From: Chloroflexota bacterium
GTDB taxonomy: Bacteria > Chloroflexota > Anaerolineae > B4-G1 > DUEL01
Assembly (NCBI GenBank): GCA_014874475.1
Contig: JADBJJ010000027.1
Span: forward strand, 221,793-285,792
Direction: 5' to 3'
Length of the DNA: 64,000 nucleotides
In this document: positions 46,790-55,414 of the stretch, piece by piece
Layout: each line of letters begins with the position of its first letter
Position numbering within the stretch: the first letter of the stretch is position 1
Notes under the pieces: generated by a model
Database searches by the model: none
Seen by the model: the letters and a program-made list of their open reading frames with translations, nothing else
Told to the model about the DNA's origin: nothing
Program-made: the position numbers and the translations under genes

Positions 46790-47695
46790 TTAAGTGTCCG
46801 GCGCGTTTTCATTTTTTCCTGTCAGGCGGGCGAGTTTGGGTTCCACCTCCCGCCAGGAGATGCGGGTGAGGCCCAGTTTCTGCCGGAGTTGCTCCGAAGG
46901 CATCCCCTCCCGGTAGTCCCGAGCGGCGCAGGTCCAGCGCAACGTCTCAAAGGAGAGACCCTCGGGCAGCCCGGCCTGCCGGGCCACTTCGTCCAGCACG
47001 TACTCCAGGTTGCGCGCAGTGCAAGGGAACAGTCGGTCCCGGAGGTCATACTGGGCACGATATTCAGCCAGCACCGCCGGCCATTCGGCGGGGAGCAGAA
47101 GGCGCCGTTCTTTGTGCTTCCGGCGCGGGCTGGCATACCGCACCCACAACATCGGTCGCGCCGGATCGGAGAGGTCAATGTGGTCCAGCGCGATGTTGAT
47201 GCATTCGCCTTTTTTGATGCCAGTGGAAAGGAGCAGGGTGACCAGGAGATGGGGGCGGGAATCGGGCGGATCGCGATGGCGCAGGGCCTCCGTCATCTCC
47301 AGTATGCGGGCGATCTCCTCATCGCTGAGCACCCGGGGCGGCCCGGTCAGGACGGGACGGTGGATCACCGGCGCGGCGGGGTCCTCCGGCAGGACACCTG
47401 TCTCCGTCAGCCAGCCGAAGAAGACCTTGAGCGTCGTGACCCGGCGGGAGAGGGATTTGGGCGTGCAGGGGACGTCCCGCTCGTCGGTGAGCCAGTGAAC
47501 GAATCGGTTCAGGTCGCGAGTGCCGATGTCGCCCACCGCCGTCTTCATGCCGATGTACTCGCCCAGGATGCGCAGGTCGGAAGTGAAGGAGCGAATGGTG
47601 TACTCGCTGAAGTCCCGCGCGCGCATGTAGTCCTGGAAAGCCGGGATGGCCTCTTCCAGGGACGAGCGTGCGGTCAGGCCGATGCCCTCCGCCAT
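46790..47695 (-). CDS. Tyrosine-recombinase-like protein, catalytic residues apparently lost
   Basis: The N-terminal 95 residues match the SAM-like core-binding domain of XerC/D-type recombinases (YTIRSFTSDLRILGEYIG). The catalytic domain keeps its layout, but Arg I is Lys (STGIKKGECINI where TGLR is usual), the first His of HxLR is Glu (FETLRW), and the region where the Tyr should be reads LGLTRISWREVEPKL with no Tyr. It may bind DNA without cutting it. It lies between ftsZ (39 bases away) and the oxidoreductase. The ribosome binding site is clear. Confidence 0.75.
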   Translation of the reverse strand: MAEGIGLTARSSLEEAIPAFQDYMRARDFSEYTIRSFTSDLRILGEYIGMKTAVGDIGTRDLNRFVHWLTDERDVPCTPKSLSRRVTTLKVFFGWLTETGVLPEDPAAPVIHRPVLTGPPRVLSDEEIARILEMTEALRHRDPPDSRPHLLVTLLLSTGIKKGECINIALDHIDLSDPARPMLWVRYASPRRKHKERRLLLPAEWPAVLAEYRAQYDLRDRLFPCTARNLEYVLDEVARQAGLPEGLSFETLRWTCAARDYREGMPSEQLRQKLGLTRISWREVEPKLARLTGKNENAPDT

Positions 47696-47734
47696 AGTAC
47701 CTCCCCCGTAGCGCGAGATGAATCTTGCGCTACC

Positions 47735-48790
47735 CTACGCGCGGCGGCGCAGGAAGGCAGGAATCTCCAGGTCATCCTTATCAAAGGCGGGCATCGCGCG
47801 CTCCAGAGTCTCCCGCACGGGGACCCGGGCCGCCTTCTGGGAGCGCTGTCCGGCGTCAAAGCCAGTGGCGATGAGGGTGATGTGCACCTGGTCGCCCATC
47901 TCTTCGTCAATCACCGCGCCGAACCGCAGGTCCACATCGGGATGCGCCGTCTCCCGGATGAGCGTCGCCGCCTCGTAGACCTCGTGCAGGGAGAGGTCCG
48001 GGCCGCCGGTGATGTTGAAGAGGATGCGCTGGGCGCCGTCAATGGTGATATCCAGCAGACGGTTGGAAATGGCCTGCTGAGCCGCCTCTTGGGCCCGGTT
48101 CTCGCCGCTGCCCTGGCCCACCGCCATCAGCGCCGCGCCGCCCTCGGACATGACTGCCCGGACGTCGTTGAAGTCCAGGTTGATGAGGCCGGGGACGGTG
48201 ATGACCTCGGAGATGGCCTGGATGCCCTGCCGGAGCACATCGTCCGCCAGACGGAAGGCATCCTGCAGAGAGACCCGTTTCTCCACAATCTCCAGCAGGC
48301 GGTCGTTAGGAATGACGATGAGAGTATCCACCTGCTCCTTCAGGGCCTCAATGCCCGCCGCCGCCAGTTCGGCCCGCTTCTTCCCTTCAAAGAAGAACGG
48401 ACGGGTGACGATGCCAATGGTCAGGGCGTTCATCTCGCGGGCGATTTTGGCGATGACTGGCGAGGCGCCGGTCCCCGTCCCGCCCCCCATCCCGGCGGCG
48501 ATAAAGACCATGTCGGAGCCGTCCAGGACCTGGTAGAGTTCGTCCAGCGACTCCTCGGCGGCCTTGCGGCCCAGTTCCGGGTTGCCGCCGACGCCCAGCC
48601 CGCGCGTCAGTTTGTCACCGATACGCACACGGGTGGGCGAGTTGGAGAGCATGAGCGCCTGGGCATCGGTGTTAACGGCGATGAAGTCCACCCCGGCGAT
48701 GCCCGTCTCTATCATCCGGTTGACGGCGTTGCTCCCGCCGCCGCCAACCCCGACCACACGGATTCGGGCGAAGTTTTCGGATGGTTTCAT
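47735..48790 (-). CDS. ftsZ: Cell division GTPase FtsZ
   Basis: From ATG 48790 (351 residues, after ggaggtcgctc) the protein shows the tubulin signature GGGTGTG (102-108), an N-terminal [18 protein letters not shown], and a short C-terminal tail [12 protein letters not shown] that would bind FtsA. It polymerises into the Z ring. The upstream ORF extends to 48973, but that includes the GTGAAAC repeats and is not coding. Confidence 0.98.
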   Translation of the reverse strand: MKPSENFARIRVVGVGGGGSNAVNRMIETGIAGVDFIAVNTDAQALMLSNSPTRVRIGDKLTRGLGVGGNPELGRKAAEESLDELYQVLDGSDMVFIAAGMGGGTGTGASPVIAKIAREMNALTIGIVTRPFFFEGKKRAELAAAGIEALKEQVDTLIVIPNDRLLEIVEKRVSLQDAFRLADDVLRQGIQAISEVITVPGLINLDFNDVRAVMSEGGAALMAVGQGSGENRAQEAAQQAISNRLLDITIDGAQRILFNITGGPDLSLHEVYEAATLIRETAHPDVDLRFGAVIDEEMGDQVHITLIATGFDAGQRSQKAARVPVRETLERAMPAFDKDDLEIPAFLRRRA

Positions 48791-48812
48791 GAGCGACCTC
48801 CAGGACGTAAAG

Positions 48813-48853
48813 GTGAAACGTGAAACGTGAAACGTGAAGCGTGAAAACGTGAA
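48813..48853. repeat. GTGAAAC microsatellite upstream of ftsZ
   Basis: Six units of a 7-base motif (GTGAAAC with variants GTGAAGC and GTGAAAAC) lie between ftsA and ftsZ. The tract sits 22 bases before the ftsZ start and could affect spacing, but no regulatory element is obvious. Confidence 0.85.
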
Positions 48854-48870
48854 GCCGATTCTCCGATTCC

Positions 48871-50094
48871 CTACCCAGGGAGTAGGGCGCGCAACCACTC
48901 CCGGAGCCGTTGCCTCAGCGATGAACCTCCTTTGTTGGGCAGTGGGCGGCGGATATCGGCGGTCATCCCCCAACTCATCAAACCAACAGCAACGGCGAAA
49001 GCCGGCCCGCTGATCCGGTCCACCAGTCCCACCAGCCCCTGCGGACGGCCCACCCGGACCGGCAGCCCCAGCACCTCCCGCGCCAGTTCCAGCATACCGG
49101 GCAACTGGGCCACCCCGCCGCAGAGGACGACGCCCGCCGGGAGCAGGCCCTCATAACCGGAGCGTTTGATGTCCGTCTGGACCATCTCCAGAATCTCCAC
49201 TGCGCGGGCTTCAATAATCTCCGCCATCTTCCAGCGGGGGAGCATCTGCGGGCCACTTTCGCCGAACGGTTCCGCCGGGAACCGCTCATCCTGACCCACC
49301 TGCGCGGGCCGGGCATGGCCATAGCGAATCTTCACCTGATCGGCGACCTCGGTGGGCAGCCGCAGGCCAATGGCGATGTCGTTGGTGATGTACTCGCCGC
49401 CGATGCCCAGCGATGCCGTATGCCAGACCGTACCATCAATGAAAATCGCGATGTCGGTGGTGCCGCCGCCGATGTCCACCAGCGCCACTCCTACCTCCCG
49501 CTCATTTTCGGTGAGGACGGCGTCCCCCGCCGCCAGCGGGCTCAGGACCATTTCTTCTATCTCCACCCCCGCGCCGCTGATGCACTTGACCAGATTCTGG
49601 ATCGCCATAGAGGACGCTGTAATCACATGCGCCTCTACCTCCAGCCGGAAGCCGTGCATCCCCACCGGATTCCTGATTCCTTCCTGACCGTCCACAATGT
49701 AATGGCGCGGGACGATGTGGAGCAGTTCCCGGTTGTACGGTATAGCGACGGCGCCCGCCGCATCCAGCGCCCGGTCCACGTCCTCCACCGCGATCCCTTC
49801 CTCCCGGCGGGGGATGGCGATGACTCCTCGGCTGTTGAGGGACGCGATGTGAGGGCCGCTGAGGCTGACATAGGCCCGCTCAATCCGGTAGCCGGATGAA
49901 CGTTCCGCCTCCTGAACCGACGCGGTGATGGCGGCCGTCGCTTCGGTCAGGTTAACGACGGCCCCCTTACGCATGCCGCGCGAGGGAACGATGCCGACGC
50001 CGATGATACGCAGGCCCACGTCCTCCCGGATTTCTCCGACTAGGGTACAGATTTTGCTGGAACCCACATCTATACCGACAACCGTCTGCTCCAT
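48871..50094 (-). CDS. ftsA: Cell division protein FtsA
   Basis: The 407-residue protein is an actin-like ATPase that anchors FtsZ to the membrane. Visible are the [17 protein letters not shown] phosphate loop, the FtsA-specific 1C region, and [17 protein letters not shown] (about 205-221). The C-terminal [15 protein letters not shown] is a good amphipathic membrane-targeting helix. The ATG at 50094 follows cggagggccgt. It is 62 bases from ftsQ. Confidence 0.97.
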   Translation of the reverse strand: MEQTVVGIDVGSSKICTLVGEIREDVGLRIIGVGIVPSRGMRKGAVVNLTEATAAITASVQEAERSSGYRIERAYVSLSGPHIASLNSRGVIAIPRREEGIAVEDVDRALDAAGAVAIPYNRELLHIVPRHYIVDGQEGIRNPVGMHGFRLEVEAHVITASSMAIQNLVKCISGAGVEIEEMVLSPLAAGDAVLTENEREVGVALVDIGGGTTDIAIFIDGTVWHTASLGIGGEYITNDIAIGLRLPTEVADQVKIRYGHARPAQVGQDERFPAEPFGESGPQMLPRWKMAEIIEARAVEILEMVQTDIKRSGYEGLLPAGVVLCGGVAQLPGMLELAREVLGLPVRVGRPQGLVGLVDRISGPAFAVAVGLMSWGMTADIRRPLPNKGGSSLRQRLREWLRALLPG

Positions 50095-50156
50095 ACGGCC
50101 CTCCGGGTGTGTGGCGGTGACGAGAAGTCACCTTCCTGGGCCTTTGGCCAAAGGCC

Positions 50157-50942
50157 TTACCACTCGTTTGTAACCGAATAGTACGGTACGTCCGGGAAGC
50201 GGATGTCCACGAATTTGGGTGTGATGCCTTTTGCCATCAGATGGGTCCGGATTTTCAGGTAGACCTGAAGCCGACGGGCCATATCCTGCCCTTGGCCCAG
50301 GACCACCCGCCATCCCGCCGGGTCCTCCAGCACCAGCCCGCGGCCGGGCCGGTAGAGGATCGGCCCCGGACGAATCCCCAGCCGTTCCAGTTCCTCCAGC
50401 CCGGCCAGTACATCTCGGGCCACCAACCCCTTCTCGTCGGTGGGCAGCGGCCCTCTGACCTGCCATTTTCCCTCCAGTGGCCCGGGAGCCGGGAACGCGC
50501 CGCCGACGCCGTCCACCCAGTAATATATCCCCCTATGCTCCCAGGCTGCCACCGGCTCCCGTTCGGTGACGGTGATGACACACCGGGCCGGAAGTCCGCA
50601 GGAAACCCGCACCTGCTTCACGGACGGGAGTGCCGCCAGGATGCGTTCCTCTGCCGTGCGCGGGTTCGCCCAGAGGATGTGCAATCGCTCCAGTCCGCTA
50701 GCGGCGAAGATGGCCTCCGCTGGGACCCGCTGGGCCCCTACAACCTGGGCGCTGGTCACATAGAACTGCGGGCTGAAGGCGAACCATAGAACCAGCATCA
50801 GCAGGGCCATGCCCCCCGCGCCGCCCAGCGTGGCCACCGAGCGCGCCGCGGGCCGTTCCGTCACCCGTCCCCCGATGACCAGCGGGACGCTCTGCCGGAA
50901 ATTCTGCCGTCGCCGTCGGCTCCCCCGTCTTGCTGCGGGCAT
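50157..50942 (-). CDS. ftsQ: Cell division protein FtsQ (POTRA domain)
   Basis: I start at ATG 50942 (261 residues; MPAARRGSRRRR), after a good site (caggagagaatggt). A basic N-terminus precedes one membrane helix (about 43-60). The POTRA domain begins FYVTSAQVVGAQRVPAEAI (about 63). FtsQ/DivIB connects the divisome to the outer face of the membrane. The longer frame to 51056 lacks a ribosome binding site. Confidence 0.9.
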   Translation of the reverse strand: MPAARRGSRRRRQNFRQSVPLVIGGRVTERPAARSVATLGGAGGMALLMLVLWFAFSPQFYVTSAQVVGAQRVPAEAIFAASGLERLHILWANPRTAEERILAALPSVKQVRVSCGLPARCVITVTEREPVAAWEHRGIYYWVDGVGGAFPAPGPLEGKWQVRGPLPTDEKGLVARDVLAGLEELERLGIRPGPILYRPGRGLVLEDPAGWRVVLGQGQDMARRLQVYLKIRTHLMAKGITPKFVDIRFPDVPYYSVTNEW

Positions 50943-50976
50943 ACCATTCTCTCCTGCGACTTGCGACGTGCTCCTG

Positions 50977-52107
50977 CTATTCCTCGGGCTGATACGACAC
51001 GCGGTTCCGCGCCATGTCTGCGTGCCGCTCCAGCGCCAGTTGGATGAGCCGGTCAATCAACTCCGGGTACGGGATACCGCTGGCTTCCCACAACTTCGGG
51101 TACATACTGATCGCCGTGAATCCCGGGATGGTGTTCAGTTCGCTGATGTAAAGTTCCCCCGTCTCCCGCGAGAGCAGGAAATCTACCCGCGCCATCCCTG
51201 CACAATCCACCGCCAGGTAGGCCCGGATGGCCAGTTCGCGCGCCCGCTCTGCCACCTCCTCCGGAAGCGGCGCAGGGATCAGCAGTTGGGATGCCCGATC
51301 CCCGTCGTCCAGATATTTGGCGGCATAACTGTAGAATTCCCGGCTGGGAATGATTTCCCCGGGCACGGAAGCGATCGGGTCGTCGTTGCCCAGGACGCTG
51401 ACCTCAATCTCCCGCGCCTGCGGGACTGCCGCCTCCACCAGCAGTTTCCGGTCGTACTGGGCCGCGTCCGCCAGCCCTCGCGCCAGTTCCTCCCGGTTGC
51501 GGCACTTGTTCACCCCCACGCTGGAGCCCAGGTTCGCCGGTTTGGTGAAGACGGGATACCCCAGGGTGCCCTCCACCTGGTCCAGCACCGCGTCCGGGTT
51601 TCGCTCCCACTCCTTCCGTTTGACCACGATGTACTGCACGACGGGAAGCCCGTGGGCTCGCATCACGTCCTTGAAAAGGGCTTTGTCCATCCCCAGCGCC
51701 GACGCCGCTACTCCAGCCCCCACGTACGGGATACCTGCCAGGTCCAGAAGCCCCTGGACTGTCCCGTCCTCCCCGTAGGGCCCGTGCAGGACCGGGAAGA
51801 CGACGTCCAGTTGGGTCAGGAGCGCGCGGGCCAGGTGCGGCTCCAGTTCCTTCAGGGAGACGATGCCCCGATGCGCCGGGTCGCCCAGGAGCGCGATCGG
51901 GCTGCTGATGTGCTCATCTCCCTGTTCCAGCGCGGCCATCGGGTCGCCCGAAGCCAGCCAGCGCCCGTCTTTGGTGATGCCAATAGGCACCACCTGGTAC
52001 TTCTCCGGGTCCATCACCCGCATCACCGAGTGCGCCGAGATCAGGCTAATCTCATGCTCCCCGGACCGCCCTCCAAAGAGAACTCCCACTCGTATTTTTC
52101 TCATCAT
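50977..52107 (-). CDS. ddl: D-alanine--D-alanine ligase
   Basis: Ddl joins two D-Ala residues for peptidoglycan precursors. The 376-residue protein has the N-terminal VGVLFGGRSGEHEISLISA, the grasp-loop region, EIEVSVLGND, the metal-site VDFLLSRETGELYISELNTIPGFT and a normal length. The start (ATG 52107 or 52104) has a weak ribosome binding site and follows a tandem-repeat tract of the preceding gap. Confidence 0.97.
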   Translation of the reverse strand: MMRKIRVGVLFGGRSGEHEISLISAHSVMRVMDPEKYQVVPIGITKDGRWLASGDPMAALEQGDEHISSPIALLGDPAHRGIVSLKELEPHLARALLTQLDVVFPVLHGPYGEDGTVQGLLDLAGIPYVGAGVAASALGMDKALFKDVMRAHGLPVVQYIVVKRKEWERNPDAVLDQVEGTLGYPVFTKPANLGSSVGVNKCRNREELARGLADAAQYDRKLLVEAAVPQAREIEVSVLGNDDPIASVPGEIIPSREFYSYAAKYLDDGDRASQLLIPAPLPEEVAERARELAIRAYLAVDCAGMARVDFLLSRETGELYISELNTIPGFTAISMYPKLWEASGIPYPELIDRLIQLALERHADMARNRVSYQPEE

Positions 52108-52115
52108 AGGTTCTG

Positions 52116-52243
52116 TTGGACGCGGATAAGCGCGAATTGCGCGGATTTTCGGTTGTTATCTCTGTTGGACGCGGATAAACGCGGATTGCGCAGATTTTCG
52201 GTTGTTATCTCTATTGGACGCGGATAAACGCGGATTGCGCGGT
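52116..52243. repeat. 49-bp tandem repeat before ddl
   Basis: Copies start with TTGGACGCGGATAA at 52116, 52165 and 52214 (period 49; the third copy is partial). Each carries the gcggat core of the dispersed repeat family. More single units (atccgcgttcatccgcg) follow to about 52345. This 217-base gap holds no gene. Confidence 0.85.
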
Positions 52244-52324
52244 TGAAGCCATTTGTGTCCCCTTCAAATGCAAATTAAATCTAAAAAATCCGCGTTCATC
52301 CGCGTCCCATAGACCTTTCTGCGT

Positions 52325-53254
52325 TCATCTGCGTTCATCTGCGTCCCAACCGATCAATTCCACCTCCGGCTCCAGGCGGATGCCGAACTGCCGCGCCACT
52401 TCTGCCTGGATGTGCCGGATGAGTGCCCGGACGTCGGCGGCGGTAGCGGAACCGGTGTTGATGAGAAAATTGGCATGCAGTTCCGAGACCATTGCCCCGC
52501 CGATCCGGTATCCCTTTAGCCCGGCCGCTTCTATCAGCCGCCCTGCGTGGTTGCCGGACGGGTTCTTAAAAGTGGACCCCATCGTGGCTCCCGACGGATG
52601 ACGGGTCCGCCGCCAGGCCAGAATCTCCTCCATCCGGGTCGCCAGGGCGACTGGGTCGCCGAGTGAAAGGCGAAATGTGGCGGTCAGGACAACGGGCCGC
52701 TCCTCTGGCGGCATCCGCTTGATCCGGCTCTCTCGGTAGGCAAACTCCATCCACGCCGCGGGCTGTTCAGTCACTCTCCCATCGGGCTCCAGCAGAGTGA
52801 GACTTTGCAGCACAGAGGCTACATCGCCCCCGAACGCGCCGGCGTTCCCCACCACGGCCCCGCCGACGGTGCCGGGAAGCCCCGCCGCCCACTCCAGCCC
52901 TGCCAGGCCCCGGGCTGCCGTCTCCCGGGCCAGAGCAGCCATCGGCGCCCCGGCCTCCGCCCAGACGGTCCCCTTGGCCTCTATGCGGGTCCGATCGGCC
53001 CGGTGGAGCACTACCAGCCCTCGCACCCCGGCATCAGAGACCAGAACGTTACAGCCGCCGCCCAGGACCCGCCATGGGACCCCCGCCGCGCGTGCCCGCC
53101 CTACCGCCTCCACGACCTCCTCCGTGGTCCGACAGACGATCAGCAGGTCGGCGGGCCCGCCGACGCGCATAGCGGTGTAGGGGGCCAGCGGCTCATCCCG
53201 CCGCGCTCGCTCCCCCAGCCCCGAGGCCCATTCCAGGAGTGAAGAGAGATTCAT
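52325..53254 (-). CDS. murB: UDP-N-acetylenolpyruvoylglucosamine reductase
   Basis: MurB is a flavoprotein that reduces the enolpyruvyl group to form UDP-MurNAc. From ATG 53254 (309 residues) the protein shows YTAMRVGGPADLLIV, VLGGGCNVLVSD, the FAD site GTVGGAVVGNAGAFGGD, and GSTFKNPSG with the catalytic Ser. The final residues (DADERR) come from the dispersed repeat. The ORF extends upstream into the 25-bp tandem repeat, but this is not expected to be coding. Confidence 0.95.
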   Translation of the reverse strand: MNLSSLLEWASGLGERARRDEPLAPYTAMRVGGPADLLIVCRTTEEVVEAVGRARAAGVPWRVLGGGCNVLVSDAGVRGLVVLHRADRTRIEAKGTVWAEAGAPMAALARETAARGLAGLEWAAGLPGTVGGAVVGNAGAFGGDVASVLQSLTLLEPDGRVTEQPAAWMEFAYRESRIKRMPPEERPVVLTATFRLSLGDPVALATRMEEILAWRRTRHPSGATMGSTFKNPSGNHAGRLIEAAGLKGYRIGGAMVSELHANFLINTGSATAADVRALIRHIQAEVARQFGIRLEPEVELIGWDADERR

Positions 53255-53263
53255 ATCTACCGC

Positions 53264-53313
53264 AGAAACGCACAGCAATAAATGCGATAGAAACGCACAA
53301 CAATAAATGCAAT
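53264..53313. repeat. Two tandem 25-bp copies upstream of murB
   Basis: Copies AGAAACGCACAGCAATAAAT... at 53264-53288 and 53289-53313 differ at two positions. They lie 9 bases before the murB start, where a ribosome binding site would be expected, so they may alter murB translation. Confidence 0.85.
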
Positions 53314-53332
53314 GCAATACCTTCGCGGCGCT

Positions 53333-53473
53333 CTACCGCCCGGAGCGGGACTTCTGGGTCTGCACCAATTGCAATTTGGCTGCCAGGACCTCGCAGGCGA
53401 ACGCGTTGCGCTTCCGCCGTCGCCGCCGTACCCGCTGCAACCGTCCCCACGCGCGCTCACTCTGATTTGACAT
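53333..53473 (-). CDS. Possible small basic protein (46 residues) between murC and murB
   Basis: An ORF from ATG 53473 follows gggagagggtgcag, a plausible ribosome binding site 31 bases past the murC stop. The product is strongly basic (RRRRRKR near residues 16-22), with no membrane segment and no recognised family. It fills the 250-base murC-murB gap. It could be noise. Confidence 0.4.
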   Translation of the reverse strand: MSNQSERAWGRLQRVRRRRRKRNAFACEVLAAKLQLVQTQKSRSGR

Positions 53474-53504
53474 CTGCACCCTCTCCCGTTTCGCTTTCCA
53501 TACC

Positions 53505-54890
53505 TCACTTTGCACGCCGCAGTGTCTCCAATAACCACTCCCCCACTTTATCTCCGTCCCCTGCGCCCAGGGTTATGACCACATCGCCGGGCTGGACCTC
53601 CGTCCCCAGGAGCGCGACCGCTTCCTCCCGCGATCCCACTGCCTGCACATCCGGATGATGCATCCGGGCCACCACATCGGCGCTGCTCACGCCCAACGTA
53701 TCCGATTCCCGCGCCGCATAGATAGGCAGGACCACCACGTGGTCGGCCTGGTCAAAGGCCCGGGCGAACTCTTCCAGAAGTGCTTTTGTCCGGCTATATG
53801 TATGCGGCTGCCAGACTGCCCAGATGGGTCGCCCCGGGAACCGCTGCCGGGCCGCCGTCAGGGTCGCCTGAATCTCCGTGGGGTGGTGGGCATAATCATC
53901 AACGACGATTACCCCTTCGGCCTCGCCCTTGACCTCAAACCGACGCTCCACGCCCCGGAATCCCCCCAGGGCAGCGCGGGCCGTGGGGAAGGGCACTCCC
54001 ACCTCGTCGGCGACCGCCAGAGCGGCCAGCGCGTTCAGGACGTTATGTTCCCCCGGCACCCGTAGCCGTACCTCTCCCAGCGTCCGCCCGGATCGGACTG
54101 CATAGAAGTCCGTACCGCCGGAGGGGTTGGCGTGGACCTGTCGGGCTGTCCACTCCGCGCCTCGCTCCCTGCCATAGAAGACCACCCGTCCGCCTTGGTC
54201 CTGCCGCTTCCGGCCCAGTTCTCGCGCCGCCGGGTGGTCCCAGCAAGTGACCAGCAAGCCGTCGGGCGGAATCCGGGCCACAAACTCAACGAAAGCGGCC
54301 CGGAAGTCCTCAAAAGTCGGGTAGCAATCCGGGTGATCGTGCTCCACATTGGTCACGACGGCAACTTGCGGCGAGAGTCCCAGGAAGGTCCGGTCGTACT
54401 CGTCGGCCTCTACAACGAAGTGTGGCCCACCGCCGGCACGGGCGTTGACCCCCGACCCGACCAGGGTCCCGCCGACGATGAACGTAGGGTCCAGGCCGGC
54501 CTCCCAGAGAACAGTCGCGACCATCGCTGTCGTCGTCGTCTTCCCGTGGGTGCCTGCGACGGCAATGCCGGTGCGCCCCTCCATCAGTTTCCCCAGCACC
54601 TGAGCGCGGCGGAGCACCGGGATGCCGGCCGCTCGTGCAGCCTGAACCTCCACATTGTCTTCCCGTATCGCCGAAGAGGCGATGACCACTTCCGCGCCCG
54701 CTACATGCTCAGCCCGGTGGCCGATGTAGACCCGTGCACCATCGCGCTCCAGCGCCTCTGCGGCCGGAGAGAGGCTCAGGTCGGAACCGGAGATAGTGGC
54801 TCCCTGCTCCATCAGCACGCGGGCGATGGCGGAGAGCCCGGCTCCGCCGATGCCGATAAAGTGAACGTGGCGGCCAGCAAACGGATTCAC
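53505..54890 (-). CDS. murC: UDP-N-acetylmuramate--L-alanine ligase
   Basis: MurC adds the first amino acid of the peptide stem. The 461-residue form starting at GTG 54890 overlaps the cvpA stop by 4 bases and shows HFIGIGGAGLSAIARVL (about 8-24), ATP-binding GTHGKTTTTAMVA, and EADEYDRTFL. The upstream frame to 55028 lies within cvpA and is not used. Full length for the family. Confidence 0.97.
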   Translation of the reverse strand: MNPFAGRHVHFIGIGGAGLSAIARVLMEQGATISGSDLSLSPAAEALERDGARVYIGHRAEHVAGAEVVIASSAIREDNVEVQAARAAGIPVLRRAQVLGKLMEGRTGIAVAGTHGKTTTTAMVATVLWEAGLDPTFIVGGTLVGSGVNARAGGGPHFVVEADEYDRTFLGLSPQVAVVTNVEHDHPDCYPTFEDFRAAFVEFVARIPPDGLLVTCWDHPAARELGRKRQDQGGRVVFYGRERGAEWTARQVHANPSGGTDFYAVRSGRTLGEVRLRVPGEHNVLNALAALAVADEVGVPFPTARAALGGFRGVERRFEVKGEAEGVIVVDDYAHHPTEIQATLTAARQRFPGRPIWAVWQPHTYSRTKALLEEFARAFDQADHVVVLPIYAARESDTLGVSSADVVARMHHPDVQAVGSREEAVALLGTEVQPGDVVITLGAGDGDKVGEWLLETLRRAK

Positions 54891-55414
54891 AACAATACCA
54901 CCAGCACGGCTATCAGCGTTACCCCGGTCAGGATGAGCATCAACGTGTCGTTCATCCAGACGTAGGGCAGAAAATGGGTGGCGAACTGCGCCGCAGATGA
55001 CCCAGGTTCCGGCGGCAGGATACCCCAAATGTTATACCCGGCAAAGTGCATAAACCCCCAGATGGTACCCACCAGCAAGTATCCGTTGACGGCGCCAATG
55101 ACGAATCCCAGGAGCATATCCTGAATCTTCTCTCGCCGCGCCTTCCCCGCCAGGTAGGGCGATACAACCGGCCCGGCGTACCCAAAGATGGACAAAACGA
55201 TGAAGAGCACGCTGAAAATGTAAAACTGTTCAACGGTTGAACGGCTGTGCAGGTACTCCTTCACGAACGGAATGATGTTCAGGGCCAGCCAGCGCAGAAA
55301 GTAGGCAGCGATAATGGCCAGGGTGACCAGCAGTTCCCGCACCCATCCCCGCAGCGCGCCGATGAGCCCAAACATCAGGACGACCATCCAGAAAAAGGTG
55401 GTGAGCGGTATCAT
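54887..55414 (-). CDS. cvpA: CvpA-family membrane protein
   Basis: The 175-residue protein has about four membrane helices, with the CvpA-like GLIGALRGWVRELLVTLAIIA (about 16-36) and LLGFVIGAVNGYLLVG (about 100-115). CvpA proteins are linked to colicin V production and envelope stress. Its place between murG and murC, with 4-base overlaps on both sides, is not a standard dcw gene order and suggests a link to cell-wall synthesis. Confidence 0.8.
   Translation of the reverse strand: MIPLTTFFWMVVLMFGLIGALRGWVRELLVTLAIIAAYFLRWLALNIIPFVKEYLHSRSTVEQFYIFSVLFIVLSIFGYAGPVVSPYLAGKARREKIQDMLLGFVIGAVNGYLLVGTIWGFMHFAGYNIWGILPPEPGSSAAQFATHFLPYVWMNDTLMLILTGVTLIAVLVVLL

Noticed and set aside
46889-48823. 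A 644-codon plus-strand ORF across the recombinase and ftsZ
   Set aside because: It opposes two recognisable minus-strand genes and has no domain of its own.
48791-48973. N-terminal extension of FtsZ to 48973
   Set aside because: The extra 61 residues are encoded by GTGAAAC repeats and the ftsA-ftsZ gap. The ribosome binding site before 48790 is clear.
52116-52345. A CRISPR array at the 49-bp repeats
   Set aside because: The copies abut with no unique spacer, so this is a simple tandem repeat.
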